Of a stretch of DNA of 37,857 nucleotides, positions 7,194-15,441 are shown one piece after another. Source of the DNA: Streptomyces sp. ISL-66 (GTDB taxonomy: Bacteria > Actinomycetota > Actinomycetes > Streptomycetales > Streptomycetaceae); assembly GCF_018614135.1 (NCBI RefSeq), contig NZ_JAGGOW010000088.1:1-37857 (forward strand), in the 5' to 3' direction. Position 1 is the stretch's first letter, and every line of letters begins with the position of its first letter. A program made the position numbers and the translations under genes. The notes below the pieces were generated by a model. It worked only from the letters and a program-made list of their open reading frames with translations, was not told where the DNA came from and made no database searches.

Positions 7194-7895
7194 ATGTCTA
7201 TGACCAGTGATCGCGGTCGTTCCGACGGCGCCGCCGCCTCGGACTCGTTTCACGCCACGCTGCACTCCCTGCGCGTCTGGGACGGCCCGTTGCCCGGGTT
7301 CGACGTGGGCGCCGTGCCGGACGCGCCGTTGGCGCTGTTCCGGGAGTGGTTCGTGCACGCCGCGGGGGCGGGGCAGCCCGAGCCGCACACGATGAGTCTG
7401 GCGACGGTGGACGCGGACGGGCGGCCCGACGTGCGGACGTTGATGCTGCACGAGGCCGACGAGCGCGGCTGGCACTTCGCCTCGCACTCCACCAGCGCGA
7501 AGGGGCGGCAGTTGGCAGCGCGGCCGGAGGCCGCGCTGGGGTTCTACTGGCCGTCCGTGGGACGCCAGGTCCGGATCCGGGGGCGGGTCACGGCGTGCGA
7601 CGCGGTGGAGAGCCGCGCCGACCTGGCGGTCCGCTCGCGCGGTGCGCTCGCGGCGGCGCTGACGGGCCGGCAGAGCGAGGTGCTGTCGTCTCCGGAGGAA
7701 CTGGCCCGCGTATCGGCGGCCGCGTGGGACCGTGCGGGCGCGGAGCCGGACGCCCCGGCACCGACCTGGACCCGGTACGTGCTCTCCCCCGCCGAGGTCG
7801 AGTTCTTCCAGGGCGATGCCGCCCGCCGCCACACCCGCCTCCAGTACACCCGCACCCCTGCCGGCTCCTGGACCCACCGCCTCCTCTGGCCCTGA
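7194..7895 (+). CDS. Pyridoxamine 5'-phosphate oxidase family protein (PdxH-like)
   Basis: 233 residues of the FMN-binding split-barrel fold, close in length and layout to PdxH. Visible parts are MSLATVDADGRPDVRTLMLHE (FMN and substrate strand), FASHSTSAKGRQLAARPEAALGFYW, GRQVRIRGRV and a C-terminal FFQGDAARRH...HRLLWP, which parallels the PdxH C-terminal dimer and FMN region. It may oxidise pyridoxamine or pyridoxine phosphate, or be a paralogue with another flavin role; Streptomyces often has several. It starts at ATG 7194, which is leaderless by the -10 spacing; an alternative is the ATG two codons later. Its stop lies inside the first unit of the tandem array that follows. Confidence 0.85.
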   Translation: MSMTSDRGRSDGAAASDSFHATLHSLRVWDGPLPGFDVGAVPDAPLALFREWFVHAAGAGQPEPHTMSLATVDADGRPDVRTLMLHEADERGWHFASHSTSAKGRQLAARPEAALGFYWPSVGRQVRIRGRVTACDAVESRADLAVRSRGALAAALTGRQSEVLSSPEELARVSAAAWDRAGAEPDAPAPTWTRYVLSPAEVEFFQGDAARRHTRLQYTRTPAGSWTHRLLWP

Positions 7896-8115
7896 TCCCC
7901 AGGGACGCGGTCGCGCCCCGGTCGTGACCTGATCCCCGGGGACGCGGGTCGCGTCCCCGTCGTGACCCTGATCCCCAGGGACGCGGTTCGCGTCCCCCTC
8001 GCGGCCCTGATCCCCAGGGTGGCCCGGTCGCGCCCCGCCGTGCCCCGATCCCCACGGACGCCGTCTCGCCCCCGTCGTCCCCCGCCCCCCACGGACGCCC
8101 TCGCGCCCCCTCGGG
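7891..8115 (+). repeat. Tandem array of 37-39-bp units, each with a hairpin
   Basis: Unit starts at about 7891, 7928, 7967, 8006, 8044 and 8081, beginning CCTGATCCCCAGGGACGCGG and decaying to the right. Units 2 and 3 carry perfect hairpins (GGGGACGCG/CGCGTCCCC and GGGACGCG/CGCGTCCC with 3-base loops). The array fills the space between convergent genes at 7194 and 8141, so serial bidirectional termination is a likely effect. There are no Cas genes and no unique spacers, so it is not a CRISPR. Confidence 0.8.
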
Positions 8116-8140
8116 TGTGCCGGGGCCCTGCGGGCCGCTG

Positions 8141-8587
8141 TCAGGGGGCGGGGGTGAAGACTGCCGTCCAGATGCCCTTCGCCGTCTCGCGGAAGGTCAC
8201 CGACAGGGGCATGCCGATGCGTAGGGCCGCTTCCTCGCAGTCCACGACCTCGGTCATCATCCGTGGCCCCTCGGCCAGGTCCACGACCGCCGCCACGTAC
8301 GGCGTGCGCAGGCCGAACGGGGGCAGGTCGTTGCGGTGGATCACCGACCACGTGTACAGCTCCGCACGGCCGCTCGCGGTCTCCCACGTCACCCGGTCCT
8401 CCCCGGCCCAGCAGGCCGGGCAGAACTCGCGGGGGTAGTGGTGCGCCTTCCCGCACTCACCGCAGCGCCGCAGCAACAGCCGCCCCTGGGCCGCCGCGTC
8501 CCAGTAGGGGCGGGTGAAGTCGTCGATCTCCGGTAGGTCGAACCTCGTCCCACCGCTGCCCGTCCCCGTACTCGTGTCGCTCACCAC
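8141..8587 (-). CDS. DUF35/OB-fold zinc-ribbon acyl-CoA-associated protein
   Basis: 148 residues. A rubredoxin-like zinc ribbon comes first (RRCGECGKAHHYPREFCPACW, Cys pairs about 13 residues apart), then an OB-fold barrel (TWETASGRAELYTWSVIHRN, PYVAAVVDLAEGPRMMTEV). Such proteins bind acyl-CoA and act as obligate partners of SCP-x thiolases or of hydratases in actinobacterial steroid and lipid degradation. The natural partner here is the thiolase at 5096. The gene is divergent from the flavin monooxygenase, with a shared operator at 8640. Two adjacent GTG codons (8587, 8584) can serve as start, preceded by GGAG. Confidence 0.9.
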   Translation of the reverse strand: MVSDTSTGTGSGGTRFDLPEIDDFTRPYWDAAAQGRLLLRRCGECGKAHHYPREFCPACWAGEDRVTWETASGRAELYTWSVIHRNDLPPFGLRTPYVAAVVDLAEGPRMMTEVVDCEEAALRIGMPLSVTFRETAKGIWTAVFTPAP

Positions 8588-8639
8588 GTCACTCCACTCC
8601 AGTCCCGTCCGGTCCTTCGCCTTCTACCGCGCCGCCTTG

Positions 8640-8656
8640 ACTGACGGACCGTCAGT
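8640..8656. promoter_or_regulatory. Operator ACTGACGG-A-CCGTCAGT (regulon site 3)
   Basis: The most perfect copy: 8-base arms around a central A. It lies between the divergent OB-fold protein and flavin monooxygenase genes and could control both. TTGACT at 8637-8642 may be a -35 box partly covered by the site. Confidence 0.8.
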
Positions 8657-8747
8657 TCAGCGGATACCGGCCCGTCCCACAAGGCCCCCGTGATCGATCC
8701 GCAATCGATTCCCTCCTCGTCCGAGACCCACCGGCCCCGCACGTCGA

Positions 8748-8753
8748 TACGCT
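8748..8753 (+). promoter_or_regulatory. Possible -10 box for flavin monooxygenase gene
   Basis: TACGCT, eight bases before ATG 8762, with no ribosome site. This supports 8762 over the ATG at 8789 as start, but the -35 region is unclear. Confidence 0.35.
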
Positions 8754-8761
8754 CACACTTC

Positions 8762-10033
8762 ATGCCCGGAGTCCCCGCAGCACCCGACATGTCCACCCAG
8801 CCCCGCCCGGTCTACGTGATCGGCGCCGGCCCCGGCGGCCTCGCCGTCGCCGCCGCGCTGCGCGCCCGAGGGGTCCGCGCGGTGGTCGTGGAGAAGTCGG
8901 AGTCGGTCGGCGCCTCCTGGCGGCGGCACTACGACCGGCTCCACCTGCACACCACGCGCCGGCTCTCCGCGCTCCCCGGTCTCGGCATCCCGAGGCGCTT
9001 CGGACGCTGGGTCGCGCGCGACGACGTCGTGCGGTACCTGGAGAAGTACGCCGAGTTCCACGAGCTGGAGCTCGTCACGGGTGTGGAGGTGACCCGCATC
9101 GAGCACGTCCCCGCGCGGGCCGACGCCTCCGACGGATCCACCGCCGACGGCCCCGGTTGGAACCTGCACGCCACCGGCGGCCGCGTCATGGCCGCCGGGG
9201 CGGTCGTTGTCGCCACCGGGTTCAACCACACCCCCGTCGTCCCCGACTGGCCCGGCCGGGAGGAGTACGAGGGGGAGCTCGCGCATGCCGCCGACTACCG
9301 CGACCCCGCCCCCTACGCCGGCCGCGACGTCCTCGTCGTCGGCGTAGGCAACACCGGCGCGGAGATAGCCGTCGACCTCGCCGACGGCGGCGCCGCCCGG
9401 GTCCGGCTCGCCGTGCGCACGGCTCCGCACATCCTGCGCCGCTCCACCGCCGGGTGGCCGTCCCAGCGCACCGGGATCCTGGTGCGAAGACTCCCGGTCG
9501 GGCTCGTCGACCGGCTCGGCGCCGTCGTCGGCAGGATCTCCGTCCCGGACCTGTCGGCGTACGGGCTCCCGCGCCCCACCACCGGCCTGTACAGCAGGGT
9601 GAAGCAGGGTGCGATCCCGGTCCAGGACGTCGGCCTGATCGACGCGGTCCGCGCCGGGCGCGTGGAGCCGGTCGCCGCGGTCGCCTCCTTCGACGGCGCC
9701 GAGGTGGTCCTCGCGGACGGCTCCCGCATCACCCCGGACGCGGTGATCGCGGCCACCGGCTACCGCCGCGCACTGGAAGGCCTGCTCGGCGACCTCGGCG
9801 TACTGGACGAGCGCGGCCGCCCCCGCGTCCACGGCGCCCGGACCCCGGCCGAGGCCCCCGGCCTCTACTTCACCGGGTTCACCAACCCCATCAGCGGCAA
9901 CCTCCGCGAGCTGGCCCGGGACGCCGAGAAGATCGCCAAGGCCATCGCCGCCGACACCACCCCGACCGGCACGGACAAGCCCAAGGGCAAGGACAGCAAG
10001 GACAAGTCCAAGGACAAGAGCAAGAAGCGCTAG
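8762..10033 (+). CDS. Flavin-containing monooxygenase (NAD(P)-binding, CzcO/FMO-like)
   Basis: 423 residues from ATG 8762 (414 from ATG 8789). FAD motif VYVIGAGPGGLAVAAALRARG near the start, second dinucleotide motif DVLVVGVGNTGAEIAVDLADGG in the middle, and the linking ATGFNHTPVVPDWPG and IAATGYRRALEGLL segments of class B flavoprotein monooxygenases. The full Baeyer-Villiger fingerprint FxGxxxHxxxW is not seen, so an FMO/YUCCA-like N-, S- or C-oxygenation is more likely than ester formation. The last 30 residues are a Lys/Ser/Asp tail (KGKDSKDKSKDKSKKR) that is not part of the fold. The gene is divergent from the OB-fold gene with operator site 3 between them, so it probably belongs to the same regulon. 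Confidence 0.88.
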   Translation: MPGVPAAPDMSTQPRPVYVIGAGPGGLAVAAALRARGVRAVVVEKSESVGASWRRHYDRLHLHTTRRLSALPGLGIPRRFGRWVARDDVVRYLEKYAEFHELELVTGVEVTRIEHVPARADASDGSTADGPGWNLHATGGRVMAAGAVVVATGFNHTPVVPDWPGREEYEGELAHAADYRDPAPYAGRDVLVVGVGNTGAEIAVDLADGGAARVRLAVRTAPHILRRSTAGWPSQRTGILVRRLPVGLVDRLGAVVGRISVPDLSAYGLPRPTTGLYSRVKQGAIPVQDVGLIDAVRAGRVEPVAAVASFDGAEVVLADGSRITPDAVIAATGYRRALEGLLGDLGVLDERGRPRVHGARTPAEAPGLYFTGFTNPISGNLRELARDAEKIAKAIAADTTPTGTDKPKGKDSKDKSKDKSKKR

Positions 10034-10318
10034 GGCGAGCGGGCTCAGGCCGTCTCTCGCGTAGCCGCCGAGCTCGCGTAGCCGCCGGTCGAGCCCGCGC
10101 CCCGCGCCGCCCGCCTCCCCATCGCCCGCCGCCGGGGTGTGGATCCCGTACCGCCCCGCCGGCTCCGCCCGCCGCACCCCACACGCCCGTCCGACCTCGG
10201 CCGAATACAGGTCTGGACCGCTCCCGGGGTGATCTGAGACCGTTCCCGGACCGCCGGCGGACCGGTCACGGGCCGTTCCACACACCACCTCCACGAGCTT
10301 TCCCGTGCAGCCCTGTTC

Positions 10319-10333
10319 CTGACGGCGTGTCAG
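10319..10333. promoter_or_regulatory. Operator CTGAC-N5-GTCAG (regulon site 4)
   Basis: Perfect 5-base arms around GGCGT. The centre is 24 bases from that of site 5, so two dimers could bind side by side upstream of the synthetase gene. Confidence 0.7.
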
Positions 10334-10338
10334 TTAAG

Positions 10339-10344
10339 TAATCT
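10339..10344 (+). promoter_or_regulatory. -10 box of acyl-CoA synthetase promoter
   Basis: TAATCT overlaps the first bases of operator site 5, the same layout as at 4985-4967 and 27216-27196. Transcription would start inside the operator, about 50 bases before the start codon. Confidence 0.45.
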
Positions 10345-10357
10345 GACTGCACGTCAG
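10343..10357. promoter_or_regulatory. Operator CTGAC-N5-GTCAG (regulon site 5)
   Basis: Perfect 5-base arms around TGCAC. It lies on the predicted transcription start of the synthetase-hydratase operon. Confidence 0.7.
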
Positions 10358-10402
10358 TTATCGAGATTCGTCGAGGTTCATCGAGCAGGAGCGGGCGGAA
10401 CG

Positions 10403-12637
10403 ATGCTTGGATCTACTCACGGCACCCTCACCACCGACTTCCGCGCACGTGTCGAGGCCTGCGGGGAGAGCCCCAGGACGGCCGTCCACTCCACGGCGGC
10501 CGCGTCCGCCGAGGACACGGTCGCACTGGACGTCAGCGGTCGGCCCCTGCACGCCGACGCTCCCGACCTGGACCGGTTCTTCCGGCCCGAGTCCGTGGCG
10601 GTCATCGGCGCCTCGGACGCCGACGGCAGACCGAACACCGGCATCACGCGGCAGCTCATCGCCTGGGCCGAGCGCGTCGGAGCCCGGATCCACCCCGTCC
10701 ACCCGACCCGCACCAGCGTCTTCGGGCTGCCCTGCCACGCCTCTGTGGCCGACCTCCCCGAACAGGTGGACCTCGCCGTCCTCCTCGTCGCCGACCCGCT
10801 CCCGGTCGTCGAGCAACTGGCGGAGGCCAAGGTGAAGTTCGCCGTCGCCTTCGCCTCGGGCTTCGCCGAGACCGGCAACGAGGGCGCCGCCGCGCAGGCC
10901 CGTCTCGGCGCCGCCGTCCGGCGCTCGGGCCTGCGGCTGCTCGGTCCCAACACGAACCTCAACGCCTTCGAGGCGTTCCGCGAGGACCTCGACGGCCCGG
11001 CCATCGCGCTCATCACCCAGTCCGGCCACCAGGGCCGGCCCGTCTACACCCTCCAGGAGCTGGGCATCCGGCTCTCCCACTGGGCCCCCACGGGCAACGA
11101 GGCGGATCTGGAGACCTCCGACTTCATCTCCTACTTCGCCGAGCAGCCCGAGGTCGGGGCGATCGCCTGCTACGTCGAAGGGCTCAAGGACGGGCGCCAG
11201 TTCCTCCTCGCCGCCGACCGCGCGGCGCGCAACGGCGTACCCGTCGTCGCCGTCAAGGTCGGCCGCACCGAGACCGGCGCCCGGATGGCCGCCTCCCACA
11301 CCGGGAAGCTGACCGGCGCCGACACCGTCGTGGACGCCGCCATGCGGCAGTTCGGAGTCATCCGCGTCGACGGCCTCGACGAGCTCCAGGACACCGCCGC
11401 GCTGCTCGCCCGGGCGCGCAAGCCGCTCGCCGACGGGGTCGTCGTGTACTCCATCTCCGGCGGCACCGGCGCCCACTTCTCCGACCTGGCGACCGAGGCC
11501 GGGCTCAGCATCCCCGCCCTCTCCCGGGCCAAGCAGGACGAGCTCCACCAGTGGATCCCGGAGTACCTGGGGGTCTCCAACCCCGTGGACAACGGCGGTC
11601 ACCCCGTGGGCGACTGGCGCGGCCGCAAGATCATCGACGCGATCCTCGCGGATCCCTCCGTAGGCGTCCTGATCTGCCCGATCACCGGGCCCTTCCCGCC
11701 CATGAGCGACAAGCTCGCGCAGGACCTGGTGGACGCGGCCGAGCAGACCGACAAGCTGATCTGCGTGATCTGGGGCTCCCCCGTCGGCACCGAGGAGGCC
11801 TATCGCACCACGCTCCTCGGGTCCTCCCGCGTGGCGACCTTCCGCACCTTCGGCAACTGCATCACCGCCGTCCGCGCCTACCTCGGCCACCACCGCTTCA
11901 CCGCCGCCTACCGCTCCCCCTTCGAGGACGCCCCGCGCACCCTGTCGCCCTCCTTCCGCAAGGCGCAGGCGCTCATGCGTCCGGGGCAGCAGCTCAGCGA
12001 GCACTCCGCGAAGCAGCTCCTGCGCGCCTACGGTATACGGGTGCCCCGGGAGCAGCTGGTGACCAGCGCGGCCGCCGCCGTACGGGCGGCCGGACTGGTG
12101 GGCTACCCGGTGGTCATGAAGGCTTCGGGGCCGCAGCTCGCGCACAAGACGGAGCTGGGGTTGGTGAAGATCGGCCTGACGTCGGCGAGCCAGATCCGCG
12201 ACGCCTACCGGGAGCTGACGGACATAGCGCGCTACGAGGACGTCCCGCTGGACGGGATCCTCGTCTGCCAGATGGTGGAGCGCGGCGTCGAGATGGTCGT
12301 CGGGGTCACGCAGGACGACCTCTTCGGCCCGACGGTGACGGTGGGCCTGGGCGGCGTACTCGTGGAGGTGCTGCACGACGCTGCGGTGCGGGTGCCTCCG
12401 TTCGGGGAGGACCAGGCGCGGGCGATGCTGACCGAGCTGCGCGGGCACGCGCTGCTGGAGGGCGTGCGGGGGGCGCCGCCGGCGGATGTCGACGCGCTGG
12501 TGGAGGTCATCCTGCGGGTGCAGCGGATGGCGATGGAGCTGGGGGGCGAGCTCTCCGAGCTGGACATCAACCCGTTGATGGTGCTGCCGCGCGGGCAGGG
12601 GGCCGTGGCGTTGGACGCGCTGGCCATCTGCCGCTGA
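10403..12637 (+). CDS. NDP-forming acyl-CoA synthetase (acetate--CoA ligase family)
   Basis: 744 residues with alpha and beta parts fused. A CoA-binding Rossmann domain begins near residue 57 (RFFRPESVAVIGASDADGRP), followed by ligase-CoA domains (ALITQSGHQGRPVYTLQELG, KVGRTETGARMAASHTGKLTGADTV, VYSISGGTGAHFSDLA). An ATP-grasp domain from about 535 to the end carries GIRVPREQLV, YPVVMKASGPQLAHKTELGLVKIG and a final SELDINPLMVLP. It makes an acyl-CoA from a free acid with ATP, the entry step of a degradation route. The gene starts at ATG 10403 behind a GGCGG-rich site and is followed 40 bases later by an enoyl-CoA hydratase. Two CTGAC-N5-GTCAG operators precede it. Confidence 0.9.
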   Translation: MLGSTHGTLTTDFRARVEACGESPRTAVHSTAAASAEDTVALDVSGRPLHADAPDLDRFFRPESVAVIGASDADGRPNTGITRQLIAWAERVGARIHPVHPTRTSVFGLPCHASVADLPEQVDLAVLLVADPLPVVEQLAEAKVKFAVAFASGFAETGNEGAAAQARLGAAVRRSGLRLLGPNTNLNAFEAFREDLDGPAIALITQSGHQGRPVYTLQELGIRLSHWAPTGNEADLETSDFISYFAEQPEVGAIACYVEGLKDGRQFLLAADRAARNGVPVVAVKVGRTETGARMAASHTGKLTGADTVVDAAMRQFGVIRVDGLDELQDTAALLARARKPLADGVVVYSISGGTGAHFSDLATEAGLSIPALSRAKQDELHQWIPEYLGVSNPVDNGGHPVGDWRGRKIIDAILADPSVGVLICPITGPFPPMSDKLAQDLVDAAEQTDKLICVIWGSPVGTEEAYRTTLLGSSRVATFRTFGNCITAVRAYLGHHRFTAAYRSPFEDAPRTLSPSFRKAQALMRPGQQLSEHSAKQLLRAYGIRVPREQLVTSAAAAVRAAGLVGYPVVMKASGPQLAHKTELGLVKIGLTSASQIRDAYRELTDIARYEDVPLDGILVCQMVERGVEMVVGVTQDDLFGPTVTVGLGGVLVEVLHDAAVRVPPFGEDQARAMLTELRGHALLEGVRGAPPADVDALVEVILRVQRMAMELGGELSELDINPLMVLPRGQGAVALDALAICR

Positions 12638-12677
12638 CCCTGCCCGACGCCACACCATCCCCGAACGGGAGTTCAGC

Positions 12678-13478
12678 ATGGCATCCACCCCCGAGGACGA
12701 GGTCCTCCACCGGATCGGCAACGGCGTTTCGTGGATCACGCTCAACCGGCCCGGGGCCATGAACGCCGTCACCCCGGACCAGCGCGAGCGGGTCATCGCG
12801 CTGCTCGCCGAGGCCTCCGCCGATCCCGGCGTGCGGGCCGTCGTCATCACGGCCACCGGCAAGGGATTCTGCGCGGGCGCCGACCTGCGCGGGGCGCCCG
12901 CCACCGGGGAGCGGATCGCGGGCGACGTGGCCCGCATGATCAGGCTCGGCGCCCAGCGCCTGATCACGGCCGTGCTCGACTGCGAGAAGCCGGTCATCGC
13001 CGCCGTGAACGGCACGGCGGCCGGCATCGGCGCGCACCTCGCGCTGGCCTGCGATCTGGTGATCGCCGCCGAACCGGCCCGTTTCATCGAGGTGTTCGTC
13101 CGCCGTGGTCTGGTTCCGGACGGCGCGGGCGCGTACCTGCTTCCCCGCCTCGTCGGGCCGCAGAAGGCGAAGGAGTTGATGTTCTTCGGTGACGCCGTCC
13201 CGGCGGCCGAGGCCGAACGCCTCGGCCTGGTCAACAAGGTGGTTCCGGCCGAGGCGCTGGAGGACACCGCCCGGGAGTGGGCCGAGCGCCTCGCGCAGGG
13301 CCCCACCCGGGCCCTGGCCCTGACCAAGCAGCTGGTCAACGCCTCCCTAGAGGGCGACCGCGCGACGGCCCTCGCCGCCGAAGCGACCGCCCAGGAACTC
13401 AACATGACGACGGCCGACGCGAACGAGGGGGTGGCCAGTTTCGTGGAGCGGCGCACGCCCAAGTACCTGGGGCGGTAG
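12678..13478 (+). CDS. Enoyl-CoA hydratase/isomerase family protein
   Basis: 266 residues of the crotonase fold. Typical signatures are VSWITLNRPGAMNAVTPDQRE at the start, GKGFCAGADLRG (oxyanion hole), AAVNGTAAGIGAHLALACDLVIAA (second oxyanion strand), and FVRRGLVPDGAGAYLLPRLVG where the catalytic acid region lies; only one of the two classical Glu is obvious, so hydratase or isomerase cannot be decided. The C-terminal ALTKQLVNASLEGD helix is typical. It lies 40 bases after the acyl-CoA synthetase with GGGAG before ATG 12678 and is almost surely in the same operon, acting on the acyl-CoA formed there. Confidence 0.92.
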   Translation: MASTPEDEVLHRIGNGVSWITLNRPGAMNAVTPDQRERVIALLAEASADPGVRAVVITATGKGFCAGADLRGAPATGERIAGDVARMIRLGAQRLITAVLDCEKPVIAAVNGTAAGIGAHLALACDLVIAAEPARFIEVFVRRGLVPDGAGAYLLPRLVGPQKAKELMFFGDAVPAAEAERLGLVNKVVPAEALEDTAREWAERLAQGPTRALALTKQLVNASLEGDRATALAAEATAQELNMTTADANEGVASFVERRTPKYLGR

Positions 13479-13562
13479 GGGGCTTCACCTCCGCGCGTCC
13501 GCCGTCAGCAGCGCGAACTCCGCGCGGTGCGGGTCGGTGCACCGGGCGGGCAGGCCCTGGCC

Positions 13563-13568
13563 TACCCT
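13563..13568 (+). promoter_or_regulatory. -10 box of GlxA-like regulator gene
   Basis: TACCCT lies nine bases before ATG 13578. No ribosome site is present, so the mRNA is leaderless or has a leader of a few bases. Confidence 0.4.
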
Positions 13569-13577
13569 GGACGCCTC

Positions 13578-14663
13578 ATGTCACGAGCAGCCCCGCACTC
13601 CGTCGTGATCGTCGCCTTCGACGGCGTCCAGCTGCTCGATGTCACGGGCCCCGCCGAGGTGTTCAGCACCGCCAACGCCCATGGCGCCCGTTACGAGGTC
13701 CGCGTGGTCTCCCCGACCGGCGCCGAGGTCCGCACCTCCTCCGGCGTGCGCATCGGTGTGGACGGCGGCCCCGACAGCGTGCCCCGGCATCCCGGCACGG
13801 TCCTCGTCCCCGGCCGCAGCGATTGGCGCCGGGCCGTCGCCGACCAGGCACTGACGGGCCTGGTGGCCGATCTGGTGCGCCGCTCGCGCCGCGTCACCTC
13901 GGTGTGCGCGGGAGCGTTCGTACTGGCCGAGACGGGCGTGCTCGACGGGCGCCGCGCGGCCACGCACTGGCGGCTCGCCGCGCAGCTCGCGGCGGCGTAC
14001 CCCCGGGTACTGGTCGAGGCGGATCCGGTGTTCGTGCAGGACGGGCACGTCCACACCTCCGCCGGTGTCACCGCCGGCATCGACCTCGCCCTGTCGCTGG
14101 TGGAGGCGGACCTCGGTCCCGCCACCGCCCGGGAGGTCGCGCGCGAGCTGGTGGTCTTCATGGCCCGGCCCGGCGGGCAGTCCCAGTACAGCGCCCGCCT
14201 CACCCCGCGCGAGGCCCGGCATCCGGTGCTGCGCACGGTCATGGACGCGGTCGGCGCCGACCCCCGGCGGACCCTGGCCGAGCTCACCCGCGAGGCCGGC
14301 CTCAGCGCCCGTCACCTCGCCCGGCTCTTCCGCTCCGAGACGGGGATGACCCCGGGGCAGTACCTGGAGTCCGTCCGGCTCGAGGCGGCCCGGGCGCTGC
14401 TCGAAGCGGGCGAGGATCCGGTGGACACGGTGGCCGAGGCGTCCGGGTTCGGCTCGGCCGAGACCATGCGCCGGGTCTTCCAGCAGGCCCTGGGCGTCGC
14501 CCCGACCGCCTACCGCGCCCGCTTCCGCAGCACGCGCAGTTCCCCGCCGTCCGGGTCCCCGATCAGGACGAACAGCTCGGGCTCCTCTGCCGTTCCCCCC
14601 GCCCCCCAGCTCAGTTCGGCCTTCTCGCAGTCCGGTACGGAGAGGGCGATGCCCGCCCGGTGA
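13578..14663 (+). CDS. GlxA-like AraC-family transcriptional regulator (DJ-1/PfpI plus AraC HTH)
   Basis: 361 residues. The N-terminal DJ-1/PfpI domain (about 8-190) has VVIVAFDGVQLLDVTGPAEVF and VTSVCAGAFVLAETGVLDG with the conserved Cys of this fold. The C-terminal double helix-turn-helix (about 215-315) has RRTLAELTREAGLSARHLARLF and VAEASGFGSAETMRRVFQQALG. The family domain ends at TAYRARF; the remaining 45 residues are Ser/Pro-rich and come from DNA that is antisense to the end of the membrane-protein gene (154-base overlap), as if the normal stop codon had been lost. It starts at ATG 13578 behind a -10 box. The ligand and targets are unknown; it may control the neighbouring oxidation genes. 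Confidence 0.88.
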   Translation: MSRAAPHSVVIVAFDGVQLLDVTGPAEVFSTANAHGARYEVRVVSPTGAEVRTSSGVRIGVDGGPDSVPRHPGTVLVPGRSDWRRAVADQALTGLVADLVRRSRRVTSVCAGAFVLAETGVLDGRRAATHWRLAAQLAAAYPRVLVEADPVFVQDGHVHTSAGVTAGIDLALSLVEADLGPATAREVARELVVFMARPGGQSQYSARLTPREARHPVLRTVMDAVGADPRRTLAELTREAGLSARHLARLFRSETGMTPGQYLESVRLEAARALLEAGEDPVDTVAEASGFGSAETMRRVFQQALGVAPTAYRARFRSTRSSPPSGSPIRTNSSGSSAVPPAPQLSSAFSQSGTERAMPAR

Positions 14664-15427
14664 CCGCCGTGCGCGTCCTGGGCGCGCCACGTGCCGCTGC
14701 CCGTGCAGCGCTCCACGTCCGCGTGCGCCGGGTCCTCCACCGGGAGGCCGAGCACCTGCGCCGCGCCGTCCTCGCCGAGCACCAGCCAGGTGCCGTCACC
14801 GGCCCACTGGCCCACGTAGTCGGCGTGCGCCAGGACCGGCGGCCGGTAGGGCGGCAGCACGTCCGTCACCTGCGCCTCGATCCCGGCGAGGACGGTGAGC
14901 AGCACCGCGACCCCGCTCATCGCGAACGTCCGCCGCCGCACCCTGGCCTTCGGCCACTGGCGCGTGCGCGCGGCCACCGCCACGGCGACGGGGACCGCCC
15001 CGGCGGCCGCCGTCCAGGCGTACGCGGCGGCGTACGAGGTGCCGGACATCAGGGCCACCGGCCCGGCGTACACGGCGCAGAGCAGGACCAGGGCCGGCAG
15101 GGCCCACCGGGGTGCCGGGATCCGGCTGCGCACGCCGGCGGCGTTGGACAGCGCGATCACCGGGACGGTGAAGAGCCCGGCGTGCAGCATGCCCAGCACG
15201 AACAGGACCGGCGGGGCGAAGGCGCACATGCAGAGCAGGCCGATGAGGGCGGGGGCGCCGCCGTAGCCCGTGCCGTAGTCGTCCCACGTGTCGATGGTGA
15301 CGATCCAGAAGATCCCCGCCAGCGCGAACTGCACGGCCGCGACCGTTTCGGCGCCGGGCGCGAGGGCGCTCCACTCGCTCCGCACCTCGGCCCCCTGCTG
15401 TCCCGCTGTGCGCGTCCGGTCTCCCAT
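14510..15427 (-). CDS. Membrane protein with extracytoplasmic C-terminal domain, unknown function
   Basis: 305 residues. About five or six hydrophobic segments fall between residues 28 and 185, for example AAVQFALAGIFWIVTI, ALIGLLCMCAFAPPVLFVLG, ALPALVLLCAVYAGPVAL and MSGVAVLLTVLAGI. A soluble part of about 120 residues follows, with GQWAGDGTWLVLGEDGAAQVL and two Cys (VERCTGSG, VPDCEKAEL) that could form a disulfide outside the cell. No known family was recognised. The start ATG 15427 is near a 24-base palindrome at 15442-15465, which should regulate it. The 3' end runs 154 bases into the oppositely oriented AraC gene. The order of strands suggests a small lipocalin-like or lipid-sensing domain, but this is a guess. 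Confidence 0.75.
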   Translation of the reverse strand: MGDRTRTAGQQGAEVRSEWSALAPGAETVAAVQFALAGIFWIVTIDTWDDYGTGYGGAPALIGLLCMCAFAPPVLFVLGMLHAGLFTVPVIALSNAAGVRSRIPAPRWALPALVLLCAVYAGPVALMSGTSYAAAYAWTAAAGAVPVAVAVAARTRQWPKARVRRRTFAMSGVAVLLTVLAGIEAQVTDVLPPYRPPVLAHADYVGQWAGDGTWLVLGEDGAAQVLGLPVEDPAHADVERCTGSGTWRAQDAHGGHRAGIALSVPDCEKAELSWGAGGTAEEPELFVLIGDPDGGELRVLRKRAR

Positions 15428-15441
15428 GACTACCCCCCGAC

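Larger units (their letters stand above)
10034..10402. other. Intergenic region upstream of acyl-CoA synthetase
   Basis: About 370 bases without a gene. It has a direct repeat CTCGCGTAGCCGCCG, twice with a 17-base period near 10057-10088, and a looser GACCGCTCCCGG/GACCGTTCCCGG pair near 10216-10245. The last 85 bases hold two regulon operators and the promoter of the synthetase gene. Confidence 0.5.

Noticed and set aside
6886..7203. Plus-strand frame from the right inner arm into the repeats
   Set aside because: Although GGAGGA precedes a TTG at 6967, the product is almost wholly Pro/Arg repeat and overlaps the promoter of the next gene.
7891..8115. Tandem array considered as CRISPR
   Set aside because: Units are contiguous without unique spacers, decay gradually, and no cas gene is present.
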